A stretch of 64,000 nt of DNA from Haloterrigena gelatinilytica (GCF_013342145.1 NZ_JABUQZ010000001.1:1922001-1986000); one strand, 5' to 3'. Shown: positions 7,261 through 14,618, counted from the stretch's first letter. Numbers and translations are program-made. Notes: generated by a model from the sequence alone, not told the origin.

Positions 7261-7517
7261 GATACCAATGGCAGCACGCTCGCCCCGACGATGAAGGCGG
7301 ATTCGATATCGACGGTCGTGTCGTTCATGTGGCCCCTACTTCGACTGACCCTACACGGGGTTCGTATCTGCTGGTGGAAGTTGAAGACCAGCAAGATATC
7401 TCCACCGAGTTTGCGGACGATACCGAAGGAGTGACGTGTGCCGGAAAGGGCGGCAAGTGTTCCCGCACCGTTGACTCCCCCGGCGACTTCTGCTGGCAAC
7501 ACGAGGATGAGCAATGA
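7257..7517 (+). CDS. Small C-terminal zinc-finger protein, 86 aa
   Basis: The first 55 residues look like a small beta domain. The C-terminus carries C-x6-C-x10-C-x2-H ending in FCWQH, a compact zinc knuckle common in haloarchaeal viral proteins. Its start overlaps the preceding stop (ATGA, 7257-7260), and its own stop overlaps the next start in the same way at 7514-7517. Nucleic-acid binding is likely; the target is unknown. Confidence 0.65.
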   Translation: MRYQWQHARPDDEGGFDIDGRVVHVAPTSTDPTRGSYLLVEVEDQQDISTEFADDTEGVTCAGKGGKCSRTVDSPGDFCWQHEDEQ

Positions 7518-7615
7518 CCCGGTTCCCCCTCGGCGCTCGGCTGTACCGGCTCCGGGGTGACTCGGGGAACGTGACGGCTGACTCCGAAGCGTTGACTGAG
7601 ATGAGGGCCGACTGA
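7514..7615 (+). CDS. Micro-protein, 33 aa, in a coupled gene chain
   Basis: ATG 7514 overlaps the upstream stop as ATGA, and the TGA at 7613-7615 overlaps the next ATG as TGATG. The frame uses GC-ending codons like its neighbours and encodes MTRFPLGARLYRLRGDSG followed by an acidic end. The tight overlap on both sides and the lack of any other frame filling this 100-base interval support translation. The similar motif of short beta-rich viral proteins hints at a regulatory peptide, but nothing can be assigned. Confidence 0.55.
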   Translation: MTRFPLGARLYRLRGDSGNVTADSEALTEMRAD

Positions 7616-7827
7616 TGCTCCCCTCTCACACAGCCGTCCGAATCACCGATCCTCACCACGAGATGTGGGGCGTCACGGGGTTCGTGTTCCGGCGGGAAGG
7701 CGAGACCTTCCGAGAGGACGGCGTCGTTCCGGGCGGCCATCTGGTGGTCGCCTACGACCCGCACCACCTCGGCTACTTCCGCTCCGAGTTGGTCCACGAG
7801 GACGAAGTCGAAGTGGTGGGGTGCTGA
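7615..7827 (+). CDS. Small viral protein, 70 aa, unknown
   Basis: The start overlaps the preceding stop (TGATG at 7613-7617). The protein is rich in beta-forming residues and histidines (HTAVRITDPHHEMWGVTG, and YDPHHLGYF near residue 47), resembling a small SH3-like barrel with possible metal-binding histidines. No family is recognised. It sits in a run of very short genes that appear to be co-translated. Confidence 0.6.
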   Translation: MLPSHTAVRITDPHHEMWGVTGFVFRREGETFREDGVVPGGHLVVAYDPHHLGYFRSELVHEDEVEVVGC

Positions 7828-7828
7828 G

Positions 7829-8011
7829 ATGGTCAACCTCACGGTCGCGTTCGGTGCGGCCCTCATCGCCGGTCTCGTCCTCGGTTCTCTCTACGGGTTC
7901 CTTGGACTGCCCAGCCCGGCACCCGGATCTTTCGCTGGCGTTCTCGCCGTCTCCGGCTCCGTCTGTGGGATCTTCCTCGGCTACGCGCTGATAACTACCT
8001 ACCTGACATGA
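7829..8011 (+). CDS. XapX-domain (DUF1427-type) membrane protein
   Basis: The 60-residue product has two transmembrane helices separated by the loop GLPSPAPGSF. This matches the XapX pattern, in which a short helix ending in a ly-G segment is followed by P-S-P-A-P and a second glycine-rich helix. XapX proteins are small inner-membrane proteins of unknown function, seldom reported from viruses. The gene starts one base after the previous stop, and its own stop overlaps the next start as ATGA at 8008-8011. Confidence 0.75.
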   Translation: MVNLTVAFGAALIAGLVLGSLYGFLGLPSPAPGSFAGVLAVSGSVCGIFLGYALITTYLT

Positions 8012-8412
8012 CTCTCATCGCCATAGACTTCGATAAGACCCTAACCCGTGACTCCGGCGACCCCTACAAAGCAGGGGGCGAAGAGCCGGACGAGGAGATG
8101 GTCGAGTTCGTCCGTTCTCTGAAAGAGGACAAGCAGTACGATATCATCGTCTGGACAGCTCGCCCGTGGAAGCACGCGGGCCACATAGCGGGCCTTCTGA
8201 CGATGTGGGGCGTTCCCTACAACGGTCTCAAGTGCGAGAAGGGGGGCGCTCACGTCTACGTTGACGACCGAGCAGTCAACCACAACGACCCCAACTGGGA
8301 AGACCGCGTGTTCGGCCTTGCAGACCATGACAGCCAAGACCCAGACCAGCACGTCCTTGGAGAGTACGAAGAGGAACTTGAAGAACAGAGACATAATCCT
8401 TCTGACGCCTGA
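8008..8412 (+). CDS. HAD-superfamily phosphatase-like protein
   Basis: The N-terminal IDFDKTLT (residues 6-13) is the HAD motif I, with Asp7 as nucleophile and Asp9 as acid/base. IIVWTAR (about 47-53) fits motif II, and AHVYVDDRAVN (about 85-95) fits motif IV. At 134 residues it is a minimal HAD without a cap, like phage-encoded hydrolases and BT0820-type enzymes. It may dephosphorylate nucleotides or DNA ends. It overlaps XapX upstream by 4 bases and the next gene by 86 bases. Confidence 0.85.
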   Translation: MTLIAIDFDKTLTRDSGDPYKAGGEEPDEEMVEFVRSLKEDKQYDIIVWTARPWKHAGHIAGLLTMWGVPYNGLKCEKGGAHVYVDDRAVNHNDPNWEDRVFGLADHDSQDPDQHVLGEYEEELEEQRHNPSDA

Positions 8413-8707
8413 CGGCGACCAGAAGTACCCTAACACCGCCGACGCTGCCGAGGTGACCGAAGGGCGAACCCAAGTTGTCGATCTCGGCGGAGAGGGTGAG
8501 ATGGTCGATGGCCGTATCTTCGGTGTCTGGAAGGGCACTTGGAAGATGTGGCTCGACACCGGAGAGGGGATGCTGACCGTTGACCCGGTTGAGGCCCCGA
8601 TCATGACCTACCCGTCGGGGGCCGGTGACGTGATCCGGTTCACCTACGACGGCGTCGAGCGAGAACAGTACGGGCGTCTGAAGCGCCTGAAGCGAGCGGA
8701 CCTATAG
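8327..8707 (+). CDS. Small viral protein overlapping the HAD gene
   Basis: ATG 8327 gives a 126-residue protein whose first 28 residues overlap the end of the HAD gene in another frame. The folded part (from NRDIILLTPDGD, about residue 20) is beta-rich, with a GGEGEMVDGR turn and a basic C-terminus. A later non-ATG start just before NRDIILL is possible and would remove most of the overlap. The function is unknown. Confidence 0.6.
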   Translation: MTAKTQTSTSLESTKRNLKNRDIILLTPDGDQKYPNTADAAEVTEGRTQVVDLGGEGEMVDGRIFGVWKGTWKMWLDTGEGMLTVDPVEAPIMTYPSGAGDVIRFTYDGVEREQYGRLKRLKRADL

Positions 8708-8718
8708 ACCAGACCCAA
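8705..8718 (+). promoter_or_regulatory. A/C-rich leader motif, copy 5
   Basis: TAGACCAGACCCAA overlaps the preceding stop codon and abuts ATG 8719. The motif is compressed into the intergenic space rather than sitting behind a separate promoter, which favours a role in translation. Confidence 0.7.
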
Positions 8719-9078
8719 ATGAGTACCAACGACAACAGCAACGTACAGAGCGCCGGAAACCTCGCCTCGGAAGTCGGCTCGGTCATCGCCAACCGGAACG
8801 GCACCCACGGCGACCCGGTCGAGAACCACGACCACATCGCGGACCTCTGGAACGCCTATCTCGGCGTCCGAACCGGCTCCCAGAACGGTTCCGAGCGAGT
8901 CCTCCGCCGTCCGATCCGGGGCGACGAGGTGGCCGACATGATGATTCTGCTCAAACTCAGCAGGAAGCACGTCGGCGGTATGGACCTCGATCACTACCGA
9001 GATAGCATTGGTTACGCGGCCATCGCGTCCCTCTACGTCCCCGAAGGAGCCGACAACGCGGCGGAGGCCCAAGAGTGA
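8719..9078 (+). CDS. DUF6378-type phage protein
   Basis: This 119-residue protein contains RNGTHGDPVENHDHIADLWN (about residues 27-46), then a VADMMILLKLSRK helix and DHYRDSIGYAAIA near the end. That combination marks the phage family DUF6378, whose members often sit beside nucleotide-metabolism genes and resemble MazG-like all-helical proteins. The His/Glu/Asp pattern suggests metal or nucleotide binding, but no reaction is established. It heads a coupled group: its stop overlaps the next GTG start. Confidence 0.75.
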   Translation: MSTNDNSNVQSAGNLASEVGSVIANRNGTHGDPVENHDHIADLWNAYLGVRTGSQNGSERVLRRPIRGDEVADMMILLKLSRKHVGGMDLDHYRDSIGYAAIASLYVPEGADNAAEAQE

Positions 9079-9224
9079 CGTTCAAACTGCCTACTCGAGA
9101 CACCGTCGAGGAAAGCCGCCGGGCGCTTCGGGAGGTCGAGCAAGACCGGAAGGCCCGACGAGCGGCCCGACTACAACTGTCCTTCGAGACCGGCGACCCG
9201 AGCCTCGGGCCGGGGATGTGGTGA
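9075..9224 (+). CDS. Micro-protein, 49 aa, GTG start, basic helix
   Basis: GTG 9075 overlaps the previous TGA (GTGA), and the frame runs 49 codons to TGA 9222-9224, one base before ATG 9226. The product is an Arg/Glu-rich helix (about residues 9-35) with a short C-terminal tail ending GPGMW. A basic helix is unusual among these acidic proteins and suggests nucleic-acid binding. Gap-free packing on both sides is the main evidence that it is a gene. Confidence 0.55.
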   Translation: MTFKLPTRDTVEESRRALREVEQDRKARRAARLQLSFETGDPSLGPGMW

Positions 9225-9225
9225 T

Positions 9226-9480
9226 ATGAGCGACGAAGAAGTGGCCTTCGACGCGGCGACCGAACAGGAGATCGACTCGGTTCCCGGCCTGCGGACGGCG
9301 CTCGAGATTCTCGGCCACGCGAACCGGGCGGTCCACGAGAGCGGGAACTGCGTGATCGAGTTCGAGCTAACCGAGAGTGGGCGGATAAACATACAGGATA
9401 TCACCCAGCACGTCGCGGTGCTGGAGGCGGTGTCCGATCTGCTGGACGAAAACGAGGAAGAAGATGCCGACTCAGAGTGA
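9226..9480 (+). CDS. Small acidic helical protein, 84 aa
   Basis: The 84-residue acidic product has two predicted amphipathic helices (about residues 20-45 and 55-78) around a short beta segment. No motif is recognised. It begins one base after the 49-aa gene and overlaps the start of the nuclease gene by 17 bases, so expression with the nuclease is likely. It could be a small partner of that enzyme; this is inference from position. Confidence 0.6.
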   Translation: MSDEEVAFDAATEQEIDSVPGLRTALEILGHANRAVHESGNCVIEFELTESGRINIQDITQHVAVLEAVSDLLDENEEEDADSE

Positions 9481-10432
9481 CCGCCTGACCCAGTTACGGG
9501 ACAGCACGCCGAAGGGCGAACTACCCTACATCAGCAAGTCCCGGCTGACGAAGTACGTGAAGTGCCCTGAGCAGTTCCGCTACTCCTACGTTCAGGGGTT
9601 GAAGGAACCGGGGACGATCTACACCCGACGCGGGACGATCATCCACGAGGTCATCGAGGACTACTACTACGCCGTCGAGGCCTACGTCGAGGACACCGGG
9701 GAGTTCCCCGAAGACCTCGTCGCCTTCCTGCCGGAGTGGGACCGCTGGGCCGACTACAGCGAGCCTTACATCACGAACTTCATCAACTTCGAGTACGCCC
9801 GGATGGAGGTCTCGCCCGATCCCGAGACGTGGCTCCCGGTCGGGATCGAGGCGGAGTCGTGGTTGGAAGACCCCATCGAGGGATTCGAGGGACGGCAGCC
9901 CCCGTGGATGGGGTACGCCGACGCGATCTACGACGACCGCTCCGTTCCCGGCGTCGAACCGGCGGGCGGCGTGGTCATTACGGACTTCAAGACGGGGAAG
10001 ACCCCTAAGAAGCAGTACCGTGACGAGGGGATATATCTCGAGGGCGAGTATTACGCCGTCCTGTTCGAGCAAGAGTGGGACGTGACCGCTGTTGCCGGGT
10101 ACTACCCCAAGGGGGACGACCTGATTATCAGCCCCCTCAAGGAGTCTCGCCGGGAGTTCATCTTCGAGACCATCGAGGAGATGCTGGAGATGATGGAATC
10201 CGGTGATCCCCACTGGCCGATCAACGAGACCCCGCTGTGCAAGTGGGGGCCGGGGAAGGACGAGCAGTGTTCGTACTACGATATCTGTTCGTCCGTCTGG
10301 GGAGAGGCCCTGAAACACGACGACCAGCTACGGGAAATGCTGGACGCGGGTATGTCCCCACACGAGATTTCCGTTGAACTCGGTACGAAGTCGAACTACG
10401 TCGGCTACGCGATACGGAAGCTCAATCTGTAA
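9464..10432 (+). CDS. Cas4/RecB-like PD-(D/E)XK nuclease with four cysteines
   Basis: The 322-residue product has the PD-(D/E)XK core: RGTIIHEVIEDYY (about 55-67), GYADAIYDD with Asp153, and TDFKTGK with Asp174 and Lys176. Cys34 together with Cys259, Cys269 and Cys275 matches the iron-sulfur staple of Cas4 and AddB/RecB-type exonucleases. A short helix-turn-helix-like tail (about 293-320) follows, which is not part of the usual fold. No CRISPR array or cas gene is nearby, so a role in viral recombination or DNA end processing is favoured. Confidence 0.85.
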   Translation: MPTQSDRLTQLRDSTPKGELPYISKSRLTKYVKCPEQFRYSYVQGLKEPGTIYTRRGTIIHEVIEDYYYAVEAYVEDTGEFPEDLVAFLPEWDRWADYSEPYITNFINFEYARMEVSPDPETWLPVGIEAESWLEDPIEGFEGRQPPWMGYADAIYDDRSVPGVEPAGGVVITDFKTGKTPKKQYRDEGIYLEGEYYAVLFEQEWDVTAVAGYYPKGDDLIISPLKESRREFIFETIEEMLEMMESGDPHWPINETPLCKWGPGKDEQCSYYDICSSVWGEALKHDDQLREMLDAGMSPHEISVELGTKSNYVGYAIRKLNL

Positions 10433-10489
10433 CGGCCCTTCTCGAGTCTGAAAATGCATGAAAGTGGCGAGAAGCGAGGCGTAAACCAT

Positions 10490-10505
10490 AGAGAACCAGA
10501 CCCAA
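10490..10505 (+). promoter_or_regulatory. A/C-rich leader motif, copy 6
   Basis: AGAGAACCAGACCCAA abuts ATG 10506. The region before it (ATGAAAGTGG near 10458, GAGGCG, then AACCATAGAGA) parallels the segment upstream of copy 3. Confidence 0.7.
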
Positions 10506-10940
10506 ATGCCCGAGAAAATCATAACCAAGTCGGCTGAGATCCTGACGAACCAATACGGCCTTCAGCAGATATCGTCCCTGAAAGACGCACACGGCGTTCA
10601 CGCGACCGTTTTCGTGGACCCTTCGACGGGGCAGCGGTACGTCGTCGTCTCGAAAGAGTATGCGTACAAGGGGCTTGCGTCGTTCATGTGGAAGGTCGTC
10701 AAGGGTGCGGCACGGGCCGAGTACCCGCTCGTCTTTTTCAACAACGACGGGGAGACGTTCACCGCGTTCGACCCCCACGTAGTCAAGGAGTTCAGCGTCG
10801 TCTCCGAGGGGCCGAGTAAACTGGCCCACGAAGAGTGGCGCAACATCGGCCTCGACTACGGGATCTCCCTCCGGCGCTACATGACCGGGGAGACCCCGAC
10901 ACTACCGGGCGGACAGACCGCGCTCGGCTCGTTCAACTAA
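10506..10940 (+). CDS. Viral protein upstream of the polymerase, unknown
   Basis: The 144-residue product has a beta-rich core (ATVFVDPSTGQRYVVVSKEY, about residues 33-52; YPLVFFNNDGETFTAFDP, about 73-90) that looks like a small nuclease-like or restriction-fold sheet, but no catalytic triad can be identified. It is less acidic than its neighbours. It lies 18 bases before the DNA polymerase gene, each with its own A/C leader, so a replication accessory function is reasonable but unproven. Confidence 0.65.
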   Translation: MPEKIITKSAEILTNQYGLQQISSLKDAHGVHATVFVDPSTGQRYVVVSKEYAYKGLASFMWKVVKGAARAEYPLVFFNNDGETFTAFDPHVVKEFSVVSEGPSKLAHEEWRNIGLDYGISLRRYMTGETPTLPGGQTALGSFN

Positions 10941-10958
10941 CTACCCAACCAGACCCAA
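10941..10958 (+). promoter_or_regulatory. A/C-rich leader motif, copy 7
   Basis: CTACCCAACCAGACCCAA fills the entire gap between the previous stop (10940) and the polymerase ATG (10959). There is no room for an independent TATA box with normal spacing outside coding sequence. Confidence 0.75.
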
Positions 10959-13442
10959 ATGCTCGAAATACTCGTTACTAACACGTCCTGCACCGAGAAC
11001 GACGACGACTCCTTCACGCTCCGCCTCTACGGGCGAGACGCCGACGAGGAGCGGCACACGGTGACCGTCACGGACTTCCGCCCGTACTTCTACGTCGAGG
11101 CCGCTGAGGCGCGGAGCCGGAAGAACGAACTGCTCGGAGAACACGGCATCCGAGGCTTCGACTTCGACGTGGATATGGTGGGCTTCTTCGGGGAAGAGGT
11201 CACCCGAGTCTACGTCACCCAGCCCGGCGACGTTCGGGACGCGAAAAAGGCGTTCAACGGACAGACGTTCGAGGCCGACGTGGGGCCGACCCACCGGGTG
11301 CGGATCGACCGGGATGTGAAGTCGTGGATTCGTGTTCCCGCCGCATCCTGCACGCTGGACGAGATTGAATCCATCGAGGCACCCGTTGACGACGATCCCC
11401 GGCCTCGAGCGGTCGTGTTCGACATTGAGACCGACGACCGGGGCGCGTTCCCCGAACCCGGCGAGAAGCGCATCACCTCAATCGTCGCCTACGACTCCTA
11501 CGAACGGGAGTACCACGGCTTCTTCGACACCGCCGGGCGGCCTGTCGGCACCTGCTTCCCGAACGGCAAGCCCGAGGAGTGCGACAAACTCCACTACTAC
11601 CCCGACGAGCGGGTCATGTTGATCGCCTTCGGGGAGTGGGTTGAGGAGCGAGATCCCGACCTGCTGACCGCGTGGAACTCCCCTTTCGACGGGCCGTACA
11701 TCATCGAGCGGATGAAGCGTGTATCAGCTCACCCGGCTCGTCTCTCCCCCGAGGGGAACTCCCACGTCACCCGACGCGGTGACCCGAAGATTCTGGGCCG
11801 GACGGTCTACGACCTGCTCCACGCCTACAAGAAGAACTCGTGGGGCGAACTACGCTCCTACTCACTGGACTACGTGGCTGGCGAGGAACTGGGCGCGTCG
11901 AAAATCGCCCACGATGAAGGGTACTTCGAGATGTGGCGGGACAACCCCGAGAAGTTGATGAACTACAACGCTCGGGACGTTCGCCTCACCGCTGAGATCG
12001 ACGAGAAGGCGGGCGTCGTTTCCTTCCGAGACAACCTGCGGAAGATGATCGGCGTGGACTTCGAGGACACCCGAGAGAACTTCCAGTTCATCGAGATGAT
12101 GGTCCGCCGGAAGTTGAAGGAGCGCAGCGAGGTCGGGCCGACGAAGTCCGGTCAGATGGCCGAAGAGTACGAAGGCGGATTCGTGGTAGACCCCTTCTCG
12201 GGCGTCGCTCACAACGTCGTCGGGATCGACTTGGCGAGCCTCTACCCGATGACGATGCGGATGCTGAACACCTCCCCCGAGGTCAAGCTCGATGCGACCG
12301 AGCCGGTTCTCGGAAAGGTGGCCGTCGCCCCGAACGGACAGGCGTTCTCGCTGGAGCAGGATGGCCTCTTCCGACAGATCGTTGACGACGCCCTCGCGTT
12401 GAAGATGACGTACAAGCGTCTCAAGCGACAGGCCGAACCCGGCTCCGCTGAAGAGGAAAAATACGAGGAGATGTATCAAGTATCAAAAACTATCACTAAC
12501 TCTATATATGGCGTTTGTGGGTGGTCTAAGTTCTTCCTGTACGACCGCAAGACGGCGGAGGCAATCACCCTCGCCGGACAGGCCGTTCTCAAGCGGACTG
12601 CCGAGTACATCAACGACGAAACCATCGCCAATGTGATATATGGCGACACGGACTCGAACTACATCAAGTTCCCCGACGACTGGGGTCAGCAGCGATGCCT
12701 CGAAGCGGCGCAGGAGATTTGCGACCACCTCAACTCGGTTGTCTACCCGGCCCTCGCGGAGTCGATGGGCGTCCCCGCCGAGGACAACGAGTGGGAGATC
12801 GAGATCGAGATGTTCGCCCCCCGGTTCTTCCAGTGGGGTCGCAAGAAGAAGTACGCCTACGCGGCCTCGTGGAAGGACAGCATGGACTCGTTCACCGAGT
12901 CGCTGGACGAGCCGGAAATCTCGATCAAGGGGTCTGCCGCGAAACGGTCGGACGCTTCCCGCCTGACTCGGGACACCGAGAAGAAGGTCATCAAGGCCAT
13001 CCTCAACGACGCTCCCCAGAACGAGATTGCGAACTACGTCTACGAGGCGGGAACCTCGCTCGACCCCGACGACCCCGACTGGGAGAACATCGGTATTCCC
13101 GGTGGGATCGGCAAGGAGTTCCACGAGTACGACAGCCCGACGGCCCACGTCGAGGCCGCGATGAACTCGAACGCGATCCTCGGCACCGAGTTCGGGAAAG
13201 CCTCGAAGCCGATGCGGTGCTACATCATGCCCACGTACTTCGATGAGGTGGGCGAGAAGATCGACCGTATCGCCTACGAAGACGCCGAGCAGATGGCCGA
13301 CACCGGGATCACCCCGGACGTAGGCCGCATGACCCAGACGCTCCTCGTCAACCCGCTCGGCCCCGTCCTCGACGCGGTCGGGATCGACGTGGAGGCTGCC
13401 GTAGAAGGGCAGTTACAGACCGGACTGGGGGCGTTCTTCTGA
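10959..13442 (+). CDS. polB: Family B DNA polymerase with 3'-5' exonuclease
   Basis: All landmarks of a proofreading family B polymerase are present in 827 residues. Exonuclease motifs: FDIET with Asp155, WNSPFD with Asp244, and YNARD with Tyr336/Asp340. Polymerase motifs: A as DLASLYP (Asp424), B as KTITNSIYG (Lys510/Asn514), C as YGDTDS (Asp563/Asp565), plus GRKKKY further on. No intein interrupts it. It is the likely replicative enzyme of the element, working with the primase at 3596. Codon use switches abruptly to A/T-ending codons over motif B (12474-12527) and before motif C (12630-12641). Confidence 0.97.
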   Translation: MLEILVTNTSCTENDDDSFTLRLYGRDADEERHTVTVTDFRPYFYVEAAEARSRKNELLGEHGIRGFDFDVDMVGFFGEEVTRVYVTQPGDVRDAKKAFNGQTFEADVGPTHRVRIDRDVKSWIRVPAASCTLDEIESIEAPVDDDPRPRAVVFDIETDDRGAFPEPGEKRITSIVAYDSYEREYHGFFDTAGRPVGTCFPNGKPEECDKLHYYPDERVMLIAFGEWVEERDPDLLTAWNSPFDGPYIIERMKRVSAHPARLSPEGNSHVTRRGDPKILGRTVYDLLHAYKKNSWGELRSYSLDYVAGEELGASKIAHDEGYFEMWRDNPEKLMNYNARDVRLTAEIDEKAGVVSFRDNLRKMIGVDFEDTRENFQFIEMMVRRKLKERSEVGPTKSGQMAEEYEGGFVVDPFSGVAHNVVGIDLASLYPMTMRMLNTSPEVKLDATEPVLGKVAVAPNGQAFSLEQDGLFRQIVDDALALKMTYKRLKRQAEPGSAEEEKYEEMYQVSKTITNSIYGVCGWSKFFLYDRKTAEAITLAGQAVLKRTAEYINDETIANVIYGDTDSNYIKFPDDWGQQRCLEAAQEICDHLNSVVYPALAESMGVPAEDNEWEIEIEMFAPRFFQWGRKKKYAYAASWKDSMDSFTESLDEPEISIKGSAAKRSDASRLTRDTEKKVIKAILNDAPQNEIANYVYEAGTSLDPDDPDWENIGIPGGIGKEFHEYDSPTAHVEAAMNSNAILGTEFGKASKPMRCYIMPTYFDEVGEKIDRIAYEDAEQMADTGITPDVGRMTQTLLVNPLGPVLDAVGIDVEAAVEGQLQTGLGAFF

Positions 13443-13672
13443 TGGGCCGCGCCTGCGAACGGTGCAGCGAGAAGGAGAACGTCACGCGGTTCGCCCTGTT
13501 CGGGCGGGGCGAGCCGGGCGGCGAAGAGTGGCTGTGCTGGGACCACCGTTGGCCGTACCTTCGGAAGCGGCTACACGGCCCCGATGCGACCGGCCCACCC
13601 GGCTCGGTCGTCGTCACCGAACCCGAACCTGAACCACTGTCCGGGCAGACCGGACTTGCGGACTTCCTCTGA
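13442..13672 (+). CDS. Small zinc-finger-like protein coupled to the polymerase
   Basis: ATG 13442 overlaps the polymerase stop as TGATG. The 76-residue product has CERC near the N-terminus and WLCWDHRW near residue 31, a C-x2-C...C-x2-H set that could bind one zinc ion, followed by a proline-rich acidic tail. Coupling to the polymerase suggests it is made in step with it. The function is unknown. Confidence 0.65.
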   Translation: MGRACERCSEKENVTRFALFGRGEPGGEEWLCWDHRWPYLRKRLHGPDATGPPGSVVVTEPEPEPLSGQTGLADFL

Positions 13673-13683
13673 CCAGCGACAAC

Positions 13684-13689
13684 CTTAAG
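13684..13689 (+). promoter_or_regulatory. Candidate TATA element before the DpdA-like gene
   Basis: CTTAAG in AACCTTAAGCTCC resembles the element at 4875-4882. A transcript starting near 13712 would carry a leader of about 50 bases ending in the A/C motif. Confidence 0.3.
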
Positions 13690-13748
13690 CTCCCCTGAGC
13701 GGTGTAAATGGGGGGTACAGACGGGGCGACTAACCACCGCCCCGGCGG

Positions 13749-13763
13749 CCAACCAGACCCCAA
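13749..13763 (+). promoter_or_regulatory. A/C-rich leader motif, copy 8
   Basis: CCAACCAGACCCCAA abuts ATG 13764, with one extra C relative to the consensus. Confidence 0.7.
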
Positions 13764-14618
13764 ATGAGTATCCAGCAGACGCTTCCAACCGGAGATACAT
13801 CTGTACCGACCAGTAACCAGCGGGAACGCGACGTTGTCTTTACGGCCCGAGGATCGGAAGACGCCTCGGAAGCGGCGTGGCGGGTCGGCACGTTGATCGG
13901 CTACGAGTCGATGAACTACCGGCCCCCAGAGCGGTTCGACGTGGACTTCGTGGACTGGCCCTTCTCGAAACTGAAGAAGCAGGCGGTTCCAGACGTTGAC
14001 GGAGCTTGGCGAGAACACCTGAAGGCGGTACGTGGGGAGCGGCCCCGCTATGCGGTCGCCCCAGACGCCGACGAGATTACCGGCGACTGGGAGTGGGTTC
14101 TCGACCGGGCTGCCGATCTCGAGCGGTATGCGGAGACCGTGATCGTCGTCCCGAAGATCGTCCACCCCCGAGACGTTCCGGCCCGCTACCGGGTCGGCCT
14201 TCCTTGCCAAGAGCGGTATGGCCCGTCGCCTCACCCGTGGACGGCCTACCGGGACTGCCCGGAAGTCCACTTACTCGGCGGCTCCCCCGTGAAGCAGGTG
14301 AAGGCCCGGAAGTACGGAGTCCCCGTCGAGAGCGCCGACACCACAAGTCCCCTTACGGCGGCCCGGTGGCAGGGCTACTTCGACGGCACCGGCTGGACGA
14401 AACTCCCGAAGGGCCGTTCTGACTTCTACGAGTGTGTCCGGCGGTCGTATAAGAACCTCCGGCACGGGCTGAACCCCGACCGAGATGTACGGTCGCTCCG
14501 CCCTCGGAACGCACAGCACGACTACGAAGAGGAGTTGTTCGAGACCCACCCCGACGCGGACTGTTGGGGGCCGGGCGACGACGCCCCCTCTCGGATGTAC
14601 GAAATATACGCTGACTAA
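13764..14618 (+). CDS. DpdA/TGT-like protein (DUF6610-type), probable 7-deazaguanine DNA transglycosylase
   Basis: The 284-residue product carries the pattern of DpdA-like relatives of tRNA-guanine transglycosylase: DVDFVDWPF (59-67), RPRYAVAPD (about 92-100), VIVVPKIVHPRDVPARYRVG (about 128-147), a strict HLLGGSP (169-175), and SADTTSP with Asp192. DpdA enzymes insert preQ0-derived bases into DNA; related proteins occur in tailed haloviruses with 7-deazaguanine DNA. The N-terminal 20 residues are variable. No viral que genes lie in this window, but the host queDEC operon is at 31-33 kb. Substrate and activity are inferred. Confidence 0.72.
   Translation: MSIQQTLPTGDTSVPTSNQRERDVVFTARGSEDASEAAWRVGTLIGYESMNYRPPERFDVDFVDWPFSKLKKQAVPDVDGAWREHLKAVRGERPRYAVAPDADEITGDWEWVLDRAADLERYAETVIVVPKIVHPRDVPARYRVGLPCQERYGPSPHPWTAYRDCPEVHLLGGSPVKQVKARKYGVPVESADTTSPLTAARWQGYFDGTGWTKLPKGRSDFYECVRRSYKNLRHGLNPDRDVRSLRPRNAQHDYEEELFETHPDADCWGPGDDAPSRMYEIYAD

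Noticed and set aside
10959-13442. Intein inside the polymerase
   Set aside because: Motifs A, B and C are contiguous and the protein has normal length; only codon islands mark the intein sites.
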